A DNA stretch of 64,000 nucleotides from Tausonia pullulans (GCA_951802195.1 OX637622.1:1-64000), one strand, 5' to 3'. Shown: positions 40,745-53,538, counted from the stretch's first letter. Numbers and translations are program-made. Notes: generated from the sequence alone by a model not told the origin.

Positions 40745-43282
40745 ATGGGCAGCTGCACTTCCTCCCCGGCATTGGTTGACGACGGACAATCGAGGAGCAT
40801 CGAGAAGCAGCTTCGGGCGGTGAGTCGTGACGCGCGCGGTCTCCTTCCCTTGCCTGGCTCGGGGGCCTGTCCCCTTCTCCCTTGTCGGCGAAGTCCTCTG
40901 TCGTTAACGGCGCGGAATCCCTCTTTCCCTTTCTTCCTTCAGGACGAGCAGGAGGCTCGGTATACGAGGAAGCTTCTTCTGCTCGGGGCAGGCGAAAGCG
41001 GGTGAGTCGAGTTGAGCGAGCGAGCATCGGAGTCTCGCCTTCTGCCCTCCTCGGTTGGACACGCAAACTGCCTGCACGAGTCCGCGCCGCGGTATGGCGT
41101 TGGCGGGCTGACCGGATGAGGGCGAAGGACAGGCGTCCAGGCGGAGTTTGTGGTGCTCATGGGCTGAAGTCCCTCGGTCGTCTCCACGCGCGTGCTGCTC
41201 GCTGTGCCTTCCCAGCAAGTCGACTGTGCTCAAGAGCATGCGCATCCTGCATAACCAGCCCTTCACCGACGGCGAGATGCACCGTGGGTCCTTCTTCTCA
41301 CTCTGGCCGAGCAACCTGTTCAAGGTTTCGCCCACTCGCTCATCAGCTGAACGCGCCTCTCTGCCTTCACTACCTCCCTGCTCTGCAGACTATCGCGAGC
41401 TGTGAGTCCTTCTTCCTCTCGGGAAGGAATCTGCCAATGCCAGGCTGATCATCGATCTCATTCAGGATCTATTCCAATCTCGCGGGTGGCCTCAACGATG
41501 TGATCGAAGGTGCGTCCTCTGGTCCCTTTCGCTCGAGCCTTCCCCATCATGCGGGGGGGTGGGGGGGTAGACGGAGGAAGACCCTCAGGCTGATCACAGA
41601 TCTGCGATGAATTAGCGATTGCCGAGTGGGAGATCACTTGTGATGATGAGAACCTCGTGGGTATTGCCTTAGCGCCGATCGAGTGTCAACATCGAGCTTT
41701 GGGCGCGGGCACAAGGGTCTGACCAAATCGACGGTTGTTTCTCGCTTCGTACTCCTTCCAGCCGGCATTTGAGCTCGTCGGTCAGGTCTACGAGGACTTG
41801 ATGCGCGGCTCGGAGACAGCCATCCCACCAGACTTCAAACCGGCGGTCCGCAAGGTGTGGGAGGATCCGGCTGTGCGCTCGGCCTGGAGTCGGAGACGAG
41901 AGCGGTGCTTCGGAGAAAAGTGAGTGCCCTCGCGCGTTGGCGAGATGCAATTATTCTAGATTCTTCTCGCTCATTTTCGTCATCCACGCAGCCTGCCCTA
42001 CCTCGTCAGTCATCTTCGCTAGCACAACCTGACGCGCTCGCCGGGCGTGTGAAGAAGGGTGGCTGACCCCCCAACCCTCTGTCTCTTTCGTCCTATGATA
42101 ACAGATTGAGAACCTCGACAGGATTCTTGCTTCTAATTATCGCCCGACCGACCAAGTGCGTAAGCAGGCCGTGGAGGATATTGCATTGTAGCTCATTGCT
42201 GCGCCCCACACCAGGATATCTGTCGGTGTCGCGCCAAGACGACAGGAATATCAGAGACGGCCTTCAAGGTCAAGCAGTTTGTGCGTTGTTGCTCGCTATC
42301 TCTTTCAAGCTCCTCCTTTTTTTTTTTTTTTTTTTTTTGCTGATCCATTGCCTCTCCTAGACGATTAACATCATCGATGTAGGAGGGCAGCGAAGTGAGC
42401 GGCGCAAATGGATCCGGTGCTTCGACAACGTCCAGGGCCTGTGAGTCTGTCTCTGCTGCGCTGCTCCTTATTTCGGCGCAAGGCCGCTGACTTTTGTCTC
42501 TCACAGGGTTTTTGTCGTCTCATTGGCAGGTTACGATTCGTGTCTCATTGAGGATGCCGATGCAGTTCGTCACCTCCTTCCGCCGACAACGCCCTATCAC
42601 TCCTGCTGATCATATTGCTCCTCAAACAGAACCAGATGAGAGGTCCGCCCAAGTTGTCGGACATGCTTTGTTGCAGAAGACCCGCTGACACTTCTCTCCT
42701 TGAAAGAATCTCTCATGCTCTTCGAATCCATCTCCAACTCGACGTACTTCAAGCGCGCCCACCTCGTTCTCTTCCTCAACAAGCTCGATCTCTTCATCGA
42801 GAAGCTTCCGACATCGCCCATTCGCGACTACTTCGAGGACTACGACGGCCCGGACGACGACGTCGAGGCGGGCAAGCGCTTCTTCCAGCGGTGGGTAGAT
42901 GGACAGCGGTCGAGAAGTGCTCAAGCGGCTCGCTCATGTTCCAGCTGTTTCCTCGCTCTCTCTCCACAGAAAGCTCGTTCGACTCTACAGGGACAATCAA
43001 TTGGGCTCGGATGACTTGCCCTTCTCGACGGCAGCGACGCGTAAGTTCTTGTTCGAACACCGACCCGCGTCCGACTCTCACTGACTACACCCATGCGCAG
43101 TCAACCGCGAAGTCTACTCCCACTTTACTACCGCTGTAGACATCTCCGTCATGGAGTTCACCATGAAGGCCGTCACTGAGTGCGTCTAGGCAACTCCTCC
43201 CCGTTGACCCTACGCTGACACGACATTCGTTTCCCCCAGCATGCTCACGGTCCAGCACCTCTCGTCGGCGGGCGTGTTGTAG
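40745..43282 (+). CDS. Heterotrimeric G-protein alpha subunit
   Basis: About seventeen exons give roughly 370 residues. The N-terminus MGSCTSSP carries Gly2 for myristoylation and Cys4 for palmitoylation, so the protein is tethered to the plasma membrane. G1 is LLLLGAGESGKSTVLKSMRI, switch I has RCRAKTTGI (Arg and Thr present), switch II is DVGGQRSERRKWIRCF with the catalytic Gln, and G4 is LFLNKLDLF. G5, usually TCAT, reads TTAV here. The C-terminus, ending LSSAGVL, is where receptors dock. Three exons are only 13 nt each (HYREL, LPYL and NQMR codons), all needed to keep the frame. Fungal G-alpha proteins signal nutrient or pheromone sensing; which one this is cannot be decided from sequence alone. 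One intron has a T20 run (about 42317). Confidence 0.92.
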
Positions 43283-43663
43283 AGTGGCCCATCATTTTGA
43301 TCATCCCTTAGTTCTATCATCCTTTCATATCATCATACACACTCGCTTAGAATATCCCCTTGCCCCCCTTTTCCCCTTGTTGCCACCATAATCTCCATAA
43401 ATGATCCCTTTGCTTCTGAACGTCTTCGCTGCGTGCACTTGCACTTACAAGCTCCATTTTGGACAGAATCTCTGCAGCTCACAATCTCTCTTTCAAAAAT
43501 GAACGTCAAGGAAGGGTGACAGGACGAAGGTCGACTCACCTTGACAACAGCGGCTAGGCGTCAAGCATGAGCAAACAAACGCGTCTCGGCCATCTTCCTT
43601 CCTACACCGACACAACCGTCCGCTCATCCGCCTTCACCCGACTACGAATCAGTTTCGCTGCAG
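43283..43663. other. Intergenic between the G-alpha and nucleoporin genes
   Basis: Tandem gene spacing of 381 bp. No RNA or gene recognised. Confidence 0.4.
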
Positions 43664-45334
43664 ATGGCCTTTTCCTTCGGAACCCCAGCTGTGAACCCCG
43701 GTTGTGTGGGAATGCGCTCCAGGATGACCCGGTCGCTGACTCGCCTTCTTGAACTGGACTCTCGTGCACCTTGACAGGCCGCCCCGGCCTCAAGCACGGC
43801 CCCCACCTTCTCTTTTGGCACGCCAGCCGCCTCGGCCGCTCCCAAGACGTCCTTGTTCGGTGCTCCCGCTGTGAGCACGTCGACGCCTCTTGCAACCGGC
43901 GGCGGCGGGCTCTTCAGGAGCTCGTCGACGACCCAGCAGCCGACCGCGACTGGTGGGTCATCCCTCTTCAGCGGTGGAGGAGGATTCGGCCAGCCTCAGC
44001 AGCAACAGCAGCCTGCGACGTCGGGGGGATTGTTTGGCCAGCCTCAGCAGCAGCAGCAGCCTGCGACGTCGGGAGGTCTCTTCGGCCAGCCTCAACAGCA
44101 GCAGCAACCCGCGTTCGGACAGGCGACGGCGACCGGTGGAGGTGGCCTCTTTGGAGGCGCCTCGAATCAACAGCAGCAGCCGGCAGCCTCGGCGGGTGGG
44201 CTATTTGGCCAGCCTCAGCAACAATTCCAACAGCAACAGCAACAAAGCCAACAACAATCCCAACAGCAGCAACCCGGCGGCATAAGTGGCAAGACGAAGT
44301 TCTCCGATCTGCCCGAGGCCGCCCAGAAGGTCGTCGAGGGCATCGAGTACGTGTTCTCTCGGCTGACTGACTGGCTTGTGCTGTCACTCATCTAGCTCTC
44401 ACTTATTCCGTATGGCAGCGCGTATATCCAGCAGCAGGTCACGCTCTCCGGCTCGCTCTCCCAGCACCCTCTCTCGGCTGCCGCCTCGTCATCCTCGTCT
44501 GCTTCGTCCTATTCCGACCCGTCGCCATCGATACCTCAGACTTCGCGGCTCCTAAAGAGGTTGCTTGCTGTGAGTCGATGGAACGGGCTCGCCCTAATCG
44601 AGACTTCTTCGACGCGACGAGTGACGCGCGTCTCGCTGGTATTTACAGGAGACCACCGCTCTCACGAACCACCTTGCCTCTTCGGCACGCTCGATCGAGG
44701 AGCTCCGGTCACACTTGACGAAGGACGGGGAGGACGCCGTTCGCGGCGCGCGCATCATGGACGCGTCCAAGGTACGTCGACTAATCGTCGTACGTACGCT
44801 CTTGTCCCCGGTATTTGACTTGACCATCTTCATCCCGTTCACAGACGCCCCAGGGTCGGCAAAGCCTTCGTGGCCAGGCCAAGTTCCCGCTCGAGTACTT
44901 CACCCAGCTCACTGACTCGATGGAGCAGCGTGTCCAGACGTATCAGCGCGGCATGGACGTCAGTCCCCTCTTAAGATGGTTCTTTCAATCCGTCTTCCGT
45001 CTGAGCTGAAATTTTGTTACCTTCCTCCCTCCCCCCCTAGCAACTCCACCACCATCTCACCTCCCTTCTCCCTCCCTCCTATGCCTCCTCCGGCGCCACC
45101 TCCCTGCACGGCTCGTCGACGGCGACGCCGCAGACGCTCTCGCAGACCCTGCAAACACACCAGCTCCTCCTCCAGCGTCAGGCGGGTCAGGTCGCTTGGC
45201 TCGACGAGGAAGTCCAGGCGCTCAAGAGCGAGTGGCGCGTGCTCTGGCGGGAGAGGGGCGGCGGAGCCGGCAGCGTGAGGGACGTTTTTGGCGAGGGCAA
45301 TGAAGGGCTCGAGGTCGGCGGGCTGAGGGTATGA
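43664..45334 (+). CDS. FG-repeat nucleoporin, NUP49/NUP58-like
   Basis: Six exons; exon 1 is only 27 nt (MAFSFGTPA, 43664-43690) and exon 2 starts at 43778. The first 200 residues are an FG domain: FSFGTPAASAAP, LFGAPA and four repeats of GGLFGQPQQQQQP with long Gln runs. It is followed by KFSDLPEAAQKVVEGIDAYI and a coiled-coil domain (ETTALTNHLASSARSIEELR, then FPLEYFTQLTDSMEQRVQTY, and QLLLQRQAGQVAWLDEEVQA). This FG-then-coil layout with the SDLPE...IDAYIQQQV segment fits Nup49/Nup58 of the central Nsp1 channel complex. Nup54/57 is the alternative. It lines the nuclear pore, binding transport receptors through the FG repeats. Confidence 0.75.
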
Positions 45335-45812
45335 ATGGAGTGAGCACACGCTTCCATGATAACACATCAGGAACACACGGAGAACGGAACGGACGTTGAG
45401 TCTTAATGTCCGCGCGCGAGAAGGGCCGCTGCCGTCCACGGTCCGCTCTCTCCCGGTCTCCCGACCTGGCTGGCTCGCGTGAGCAGGGAATCTCCAAATG
45501 ACAAAGGAACTGAGTGAGAGAACAGAAGATGACTCGTTGTCAGGGGGGGCCTCCGTGCTCTCCCGCAATTCAGAGGCCGAAGAGAGACGAAGAGTGAGAC
45601 GTCACGGGCACCCGCCCTGCAGAGAACCGGCAACGGCAACGGCCTCTCCCATCACGCGCCTTCTCAACCGGTTCGCTCTCTTTCTCCCGATTAACCACCA
45701 CCACCTGCGACTCGAGTCTGCCAGCCAGCCCACGCTTCCCCGTTCTCTTTGTCTTTGCAGTCCGCCCCCGTCCGCTTGCATCGCGCACCCGCCTGCCCCT
45801 CCCCCAGCCGCG
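45335..45812. other. Intergenic, promoter of the mitochondrial kinase gene
   Basis: No gene recognised. CT-rich near the start codon at 45813. Confidence 0.4.
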
Positions 45813-48019
45813 ATGAGCTACAGGATCCCTACCGCGACATGGGACAAGGTCCGCATGACTCGGTGGGTCTTCGTCGTCGGGCCCAATCTGACACCGCTCT
45901 GCTGCTCCCCTCTCCCCCCTCCCCTTCCTCCAAAAGATCTATCACTTCGCCGAATTCGCCCAGACCGGCGTCTCCCTCCAGCAGATGGTCCGCTTCGGCC
46001 AAAACCCAAGCCAAGGAACGCTCCTTAAGGCCTCCCAGTTCCTCGCCGAGGAGCTCCCCGTCCGGCTCGCCCATCGGGTCAAGGAGCTTGACGAGCTGCC
46101 GGAGCAGCTCAACGAGATGCCGAGCATCAAGCGCGTTAAGGAGTGGTACGCCCAGAGTTTCGAGGTCAGTTCAACTCTCTCTCCTCCCTCCTTCCCTTCG
46201 TTCTCAGCACCGCGAACGGTCAACGAGATCGCCATTTCCGGGCCATTCCCCCTCCCCCCCCCACCCTTCGCTCCCAGCTTCTCAATCGCTCAGCCAAGTA
46301 GAATTCGTCGCCCGTCTCCTCTGCTCTCCTCTCTTCTCTATGAGCGATGGCGGGCCGCCAGGCGAGCGGGCGCGGGAGGAAGGCGGGCGGCAACTCAACG
46401 ACTTTCAGACCGGGCCTCTCGTCCGAAATCAGGACTAACTCAACTGACTCGCCTCCCTCATCCCGATCCGTGTGCTCTGCAGGAGCTCGTCGAGTTTCCC
46501 AAGCCCGATCTCCCGCTAGAGATTCAGGAGGCCCTTCGCGAGAAGGCTGCGACGTGCGTGCTACCTGCCTTCTTTCTCATATTCAACAAATGGTCGCTGC
46601 CGTCGTCGACCGTCCTAGCGCATCTCGTGCGTCAAATGCTGATACTTTCTGCCTTCTCAGACCCCTCCCCGAGTCGACTGAGAACCCATCATTGAAAGAG
46701 CACTACTACGGAGGCCTCGGCAAGCCGGCAAAGATGCGGAGCCGGATCCCCCTCGAGAAACGGCTGTCAGTCGCCGGTCGCTCGGTGCAGCTTGACCCGT
46801 GTTCGTTCGCTGACCCTTTTGCTGTGCATACATCTGTCTGACAGATACTATGCCTCGACGAGGGACGTCGTCTGGCCACCAGAGGTCCTTGATTACAATG
46901 CCCGCTTTACGAAGTGTCTCCAGAAGATCAAGCACCGGCATGACCCAACCGTCATGACCGTCGCGTAAGTGTCTGTCGTCTCGGGCGGTGTTAAGACGGA
47001 CGGCTAATTCTGACATACACTCGCAGCCAGGGGATTCTCGAGTGGAAGAAAACCCAAAAGTCGGCGCGCATCGGGCTAAGCATTCAGCAGTTCCTCGATC
47101 GATTCCACATGAGCCGTATCGGCATTCGCTTCCTCATCGGCCAGCGTGCGTGCTCATTCACCCACTAATTAACTAACACGTAGGCTGACAAGCTGCTTAC
47201 GACCCCAGATATCGCTCTCAACACTCTCCCTGTCTCACCCGAATACGTCGGCATCATCTGCAAGGAGACGGTGCGTAACCCATTCGCTGCCTGCCTGTCA
47301 GTTTCAAAGCGCTGATGAAGACCTCTTCCCCTCCAGAACGTCCACGACATCTGCATGGAGTCCATCGACAACGCGACGTTCGTCTGCTCGGAGCACTACG
47401 CGCTCTTCAAGGCTCCCCCGATTCACCTCGTCTGCGACAAGGATCTTAACTTTCCCTATGTTCCGGGACACCTAGCGCACATCATCTTTGAACTTCTGAA
47501 GAACTCGCTCCGCGCTGTCGTCGAACGCTACGGCGGGGCCGATTACGAAGGCGAGTTTCCGCCTGTCAAAGTGGTCGTCGTCCAGGGCAATGAGGATATC
47601 ACAATCAAGATCTCGGACGAGGGTGGAGGGATCCCGAGGAGCGCGATCCCGCTCATCTGGACCTACATGTGAGTGCCCTTGGGATCGACGAGATGGAGTG
47701 AAGGAGCTCACGCGGACTGAGGGCTTTTCTACATCCCTCAGGTACACGACGATGGAAAGCAACGCCATGGAGGCTGAGCCTCAGACGAGTGACTTCACGG
47801 CGCCCATGGCCGGCTTCGGCTACGGTCTCCCGCTCTCGCGTCTTGTGAGTCGTCGCTGCCTTGGTCTTTCGATGTAAGATGCTTGCTGATCGCACTTGCC
47901 TGCCTCAGTATGCCCGCTTCTTCGGTGGTGACCTTAGGCTCATCAGTATGGAGGGCTACGGTACTGACGTCTATATTCACCTCAATCGTTTGGGCGAGAG
48001 CCGCGAACCTCTGCAATAG
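45813..48019 (+). CDS. Mitochondrial PDK/BCKDK-type protein kinase
   Basis: Ten exons. The short first exon is MSYRIPTATWDK, followed by IYHFAEFAQTGVSLQQMVRF. The regulatory helical domain includes FLAEELPVRLAHRVKELDEL and RFHMSRIGIRFLIGQHIAL. The GHKL ATP-binding domain has the N-box FELLKNSLRAVVE, the G1 box ISDEGGGIP and the G2 box GFGYGLPLSRLYARFFGG, then SMEGYGTDVYIHL. These proteins phosphorylate and switch off the E1 subunit of the pyruvate or branched-chain 2-oxo acid dehydrogenase complex in mitochondria. No strong presequence is seen in the assembled N-terminus. The exon 1 donor (AAG/GTCCGC) was chosen by frame. PDK is more likely than BCKDK, but I cannot separate the two with certainty. 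Confidence 0.88.
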
Positions 48020-48296
48020 GAGTCGGGCCCAGGCGGAGGTCTGTAGTCGCCTTCTGTATGCCGGCGCGCGCGAATGGGGGCGCCAAGCTGTGTTTCTTTT
48101 TGTTTTATTTTTTTCCTGTAGTACTCACCTGTATGATTGATGTGCATTGCAAAATGTGTCTGACGATAAGAAGAGACAACCACGATCAGGGAGAAAGCCT
48201 GCTGCCGCTTTCTCGGGCCGCGGTCGAGAACGGCGAGGACGCCGGCGCTGCTCGGCCTTACCTCTCAGGCTCCCTCTCAACCACCACCAGCCCGCC

Positions 48297-48563
48297 ATGC
48301 CGTCTATCTTCTACAAGTCAGCCTCGCTCCATCCAGTAACTCTCTCGCTTGCTGACAAAGCTGAATATGGGATTGCGAAACAGCCTCCTGAGCCTCATCC
48401 TCCTCGTCGTCGGTCTCCCCATTCTATACTTCATCGGGAACTTCGTCTTCGCCTGCTTTGTATGATCCCCCCCCTACATTCGTTCGGTTTTACAACCTTT
48501 CGCTAACCTTTTACATCGCTACGCCAGGTCCAGGCGGCAGCTCATCCTCAAATCCGGCTCTGA
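48297..48563 (+). CDS. Possible 43-residue single-span membrane protein
   Basis: Three exons (48297-48316, 48384-48459, 48528-48563) join in frame with GT...AG introns of 67 and 68 nt; the second contains a GCTAAC branch site. The product is MPSIFYNLLSLILLVVGLPI, then LYFIGNFVFACFVQAAAHPQ and IRL. It is one long hydrophobic helix with a short tail. Such sizes occur among small subunits of ER and mitochondrial membrane complexes. No family is recognised. Clean splice signals and phase favour a real gene; its small size leaves doubt. Confidence 0.4.
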
Positions 48564-51558
48564 GTGGCTCTCACTCGGAAGGGAGGAAGGAGGGAGGCAC
48601 TTGGCCGGAGGACGGCCGCACTGCTGTACGTCTGCTTCCTTACGAGAGAAGCTCTTTGTTCTTACTCTGACAGCATTTGTGGTTATTTCTAGCTCATAAG
48701 CATACAGCCCGTCGTTGACGACTTGCCCCCGTCTTCCTCTCGTCCGCCCTTTCGCCTCGCACACTCCTCCCATTCTCTACCTCGCCCATCGCCATCGTAG
48801 ATCCTGTTTTGCAGCTACCATCTGCGCAACCCCATCTCCAGCTACTCTTCCCACCTAATTCTCCTCGCCAACCCTCCCAAAGAAAAGAGGGCCGCCGCGA
48901 TCCCGGCGCGTCCCCTCGCTCACCTCCGGTCAGCGACACCGCGCGTCCTCGCTCGTCCTTCCCCCTTGGTCGCCTCCTCCTTCCCTTTCATTCCATACCC
49001 CCACGCCCAACGGACACTCGACCAACGAATGATTCATGATCTCACGAAGCTGTAGTTCGCTCGCCTGGCTTACTATGCTCGCTGGGCCTTGCACGGAGCC
49101 CGCTCGAGATGGGCGACCGAAGGGGTTGATGAGTCGCGTCGCGGGCTCCTTAAGTGCCAGAACACTGTTCTCGCCCGGCAGAACGCTCGCGAGAGAAGTG
49201 AAATGGTCAGCGAGATAGCCGGGTCTTCCTTGCACTATGGAGACTGTCCAGGAGACCATTCGGACACTGGTTTGTCTCGCGGTTGTTCTTGACAGAGTGA
49301 TGAGAGACCGCCAAGAGCCTGAATCCTTGAGTCGCTGAAGGCTCGCCTCGTGAGACGACCAAGAGGCAAGCGCAGAAGGGAGCGTTGACAGCACGGCATG
49401 GGTGCAGCTGAAGGGAACTGGACAGGACGAAAGGTGGCGCGTGGCAACTAGCTCGGCACTTGGAGTCGACCCCGCAGGTTCACACTAAAAGTGAGAGTAT
49501 AATAACCATCCTCGTCAGTAGTGGACCCAGGCTGACCCGAACCCCAAATGCATGTACATCTCTGCCGTTGGCCATACGACCAGGGTCCATGGTGCCTACG
49601 CTGGAAGTCAGCCTGTTAAAACCGATCCAATCGTTTGATTTGGAGGTACATGGAGAACGAACTCATTTCCGCGATCACTGGCACGGACGGACGTGAAATT
49701 ACTAACAGCTCGGATAATATAAGAGGCTAGCTGACGATCTGAACGCTCGCTCGTGTCTCCCCGATCTGCTTGCTTCAGACTCTGCCTCTTTCTCAGTCTC
49801 CGCCGGTCCCACTTTCATCTGCTATTAAGCGGCCAAGGATTGCATCTACCTTGTGATGGGAACTTTCGCCAGCCCCCAAAGTCTTTCCCAGCTCTCATAA
49901 TCATTTCTCGTCACCAATCGAGATCCTTGAGGCTGCCATGAGAACGCTAAACCGTTGATAGTTGTAGCTACGGTCGTCTATCTCTCTCTCGACAGTCTGG
50001 CAATCCATAACCATCACCATTTTGAGCCTCAGCAGCGGGTTTCATCATAACTCCAAGTTTCAGTGATAGAGACTTGAATCGTGCTTCTGAATCGCATGGC
50101 CGATGGCGTGGCTCTTCTGTTCAACGTTCCTTCGGCTTCTGCTTAAGAGCATGGCCAGTCGGCAAAGTCTTCGGCAGCGAACTCGCCGTCTCGAACAGCG
50201 ATAGGTCTTTCGTCTTGATGGACTATGCAATTCCCCTCGAGTGCACACCTCCCCTCCCTTGCATCAAAAGGGCACCCAAGTTAGCATCAGGGCATCTTCT
50301 GACTAGCTCAGATCAAGCTCCGACATAACTCTGACGTGACGCTAGGTTTTTTCTCTCGGGGCACCTTTTCGTACCAAAATTGTCTTTGACGTCTTAAGTG
50401 TGAATGGTGGCAGAACATTCAACGTTTCCTCGGCATACAGATGGTTGGGAGGATTCGCAAACTAGCATTATGGGCCGCAGGGAATTGCAAAAGTATACTC
50501 ACTCGCGCCCTCCACAGCCAGCTCTAGGTACATCGCTCAAATCAGCCACACGCCCGTTGTTCTTCGAGGCAATGGAGGTCGATCTAACGGAATGAGTCAA
50601 CATCGTTATGAGTGTTCGCTAAAGCTCAATATCCTTCTGCATCCACGAATGGCGGCCTCTTACTATACATCACCTGTGGTCCTAGAACTCGCGCTTTGTT
50701 TGTTACGTGCGATACCTGGTCGCGATATAATCACACCTGGTTGAAGCTCAGGAAGCGGGTATCCGATCAGAGCTTTCGTGGGCTCCATCTGACTATTTTT
50801 CTAATCCTAGCAGGAGTGAGACGATATATCTGGTGAAAGGAATGTAAGATGTCTTTCTAATTTCTCACCATTTCTCCCCGTCTCCTTGCAATTGCGCGCG
50901 TCCTCCCGTTCTCTCTCGCAGTCTTGTGTCTCCTTTTTGTTCTTGCCTTTTTCCTCAGTGAACTATCATATCGTACGTGCTCTCCAGTCTATGTATGATT
51001 TTTGGTGAATGAAGATAACGAGGATCAAGCTCCACAGCCGTGACTCGTGAGGTTGGGACGCGCGCATCCTCCTGACGACCCAGCCCTCTGCCTCACGTTT
51101 GCTTTGATCGCTGCACAATGAACTAAGTTCCTATCTTGAGTTGCAGTCAAGTCTGCTGTTGGCTGGCATCAAGCAATTCATGCGTTCCTGCACAGAGTCT
51201 CAAGGGCCTAGAGCAGACAATCAACAGGGCGGATATCTGCCCCACCAACGTTGTCTGCTCTTCCCCACACTTGCTACTCCCCTAGCAGCGCTGCTAAAAG
51301 GGAGACGTTGAAGAACGCCTGCGGATGGTGACGGTGAGATCACGGGGATGCGTCAACAGAAGAAGACAAAAAGAGGCCGAGGCCGTCATGGTTCAAGGAG
51401 CAAAGTCCGATTGACGTCATGTGCATTCGTCACCGGACCAACCGCGCGAGAAGACGAGATCGATCAGTACGCTAGCGGCTTCTTCCCTCTTCTTTCCTTT
51501 TCTTTCAACACCTCCCACTTCCCACCACACACAACTCCCTCTTCTCTACCCTTCAACC
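48564..51558. other. Three-kilobase gene desert
   Basis: The GC content falls after about 49.4 kb and only short overlapping frames occur. A minus-strand frame near 48930-49394 has coding-like composition (AEH-type mix, PGYLADHFTSLASVLPGENS) but no start or domain I trust. No tRNA, snRNA or repeat was recognised. The last few hundred bp should hold the promoter of the disordered-protein gene. Confidence 0.3.
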
Positions 51559-53376
51559 ATGTCTTCCAACTCCAACTCCTTTGACGCCCCCTTCACCCAC
51601 CCGTACGAGCAGGTCAACCCGCCCTCGGGCTACCAGGACATCCTGCACGGCGACCCTGAACCTCACGCCCACCTCAGCAGCAACACAGGTCGCACCGGAG
51701 CTCAGACGGACGTCTCGGGCAACAACTATGGCACCGCCGATAACTCCCAGTCTCAGTACGGCACCGCGACCATCCAGAGTCGCGAGACGAGGCCCATCTC
51801 GGGCGACAACGCTGGTGAGTCGTTCTGGGCAGACGAGTGAGATGGACTGGTGATTGACCATTTCCCTGCCTTTTTTTTTTTTTTTTTTTTCTCTTTTTAA
51901 AAGCTTTCAACCAAAGCTCGAACACCTCGACCGGCCTCACCAGCACCTCCGGTGGTGCGTTTAGCGGCCAGCACGGCTCGAACACCACCGGCGTCCAATC
52001 TTCGAACCAAACCTCAGTCGGCCAGAAGGCTAAGGACATCCTCGAGACCCTTGGAGCTGGAGGTGAGCATTGATCGGGCTCATCTCAGTGGTACTATTGA
52101 CTGATTGTCGCCTCCCCCGTTTCTTCAGTCACCACCGGTGGATTCGTTGCCTCCGAGGCCGGGGACCACCACCGCCCTTCGGACGTGAGCACCTGCTCAT
52201 TCCCTACTTCTGTCGTTCTCTGCTGATTGATTCGTTACTCTTCATCGTAGGCCACCATGGCCTCCCACAGCGGTCTCAAGAGCGGATCTTCCGCCGGCGG
52301 TATTGAGCCGTCCTCGCATCACGGCATCTCGTCTGGCGGTCTCGACTCATCCCGTACTACTGGCAGCCATGGCTTTGACCCCACTACGGAGACCTCACAA
52401 CGCGGCTCCTCTGGCCTTGGAGCTGGAGCTGGAGCTCTTGGTGGTGGTGCTGCTGCTGTCGCTGGATCCCACCACGGAGCTCACGGTCACCACGACCCGA
52501 CCCGCTCCGGTGGCCTCGACTCGACCTCCTCCCCCTCATCGTACGGTCAGGGCGGTTCCACCTCGACTGGCGGTCTCAAGTCTGACTTCCACGAGCTCTC
52601 CACCTCCGGCGACCGCGACGCCTCCCGCACCGGCACCACCACCGGATCTGGTTCCCATCTCGGTGCAGGAGCTGCGGCTGCTGGCCTCGGAGGAGCCGGG
52701 GCGGCCGCTGGTCTTGCCGCCGGCCACCACCACGCAAACACCACTACTAGCTCAACTCTCGACAGCGGCTCCAAGGGCCTCTCTGGTGCTCCCGGCGGGC
52801 TCCCCGGCTCAGCTGGCACCGGCGGCGTCTATTCTGGCTCCACTGGTACCGGCATCGGCGGCTTCGACTCAACCTCGCCCTCAGTTGGTGCTGATCACAG
52901 CCGCCTCGCCACCACTGGCGCATCTGGAGCTGCCGGTGTTGGTGCTGGTCTAGCTGGAGCTAGTGCTCTTGGTGGCGACTCTCGAGGCGAGTTCCGCACA
53001 AACGAGCCCTACAACACCACTGGCTCCGAGCGCCATGGTAAGATCGCCGACCCCAGGAGGGAGCAAGACGTCCAGATTGGAGGTGGGTCGTCTTAACACC
53101 ACCTGCATCGGGAATCATTCACTGACAGATCTCTATCGCTTAGGGCTCGACCCCAAGGCCAGCCTTGACAAGAAGGTTCCTGACGCAAAGGATGTCGAGC
53201 GCGTCTCGACGGACGGCCCTCACGGCCTTGTCTTCCGTGCGTGACGTGCCATCCCTCCATCTCCACTCTCATAATTCCAAAGCAAAACTGACCTCAGATA
53301 AACCGCTATCATAGATGACGGCAAGTACGTCCACCGCCGTGAGCTCGAGGGCTCTCCGGACCACAAGGTCATCTAA
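51559..53376 (+). CDS. Gly/Ser/His/Ala-rich disordered protein, unrecognised
   Basis: Six exons; exon 1 is 51559-51814 and exon 2 starts at 51904. The protein begins MSSNSNSFDAPFTHPYEQVN with PPSGYQDILHGDPEPHAHL, continues with NQTSVGQKAKDILETLGAG, and then a long low-complexity part of SHHG, GGLDS, GAGAGALGGGAAAVAGSHHG and GLGGAGAAAGLAAGHHH blocks. It ends in a compact, more conserved-looking tail: DPRREQDVQIGGLDPKASLD with VERVSTDGPHGLVFDDGKYV and HRRELEGSPDHKVI. There is no signal peptide or membrane helix. It resembles hydrophilic, stress-induced fungal proteins in composition, but no domain is recognised. The His-rich blocks could bind metal; this is speculation. An intron carries a T21 run. 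Confidence 0.75.
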
Positions 53377-53538
53377 GCTAGTCTCGCTACCGCCATGTCG
53401 CGCGCGCCTCTTGCCCATTAATATCACTTAGTCATTTTCTGAGTCCTTGATAATGTATCGCTTGCCTGCCTTCTTGATGTAGTTTTGTGGATGTCTTAAG
53501 TCTCCATCTTGTCAACAGAGTGCCATGCCATCCATGTA

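Noticed and set aside
48930-49394. 154-residue minus-strand frame
   Set aside because: Some coding-like sequence, but no credible start, splice pattern or homology that I can name.
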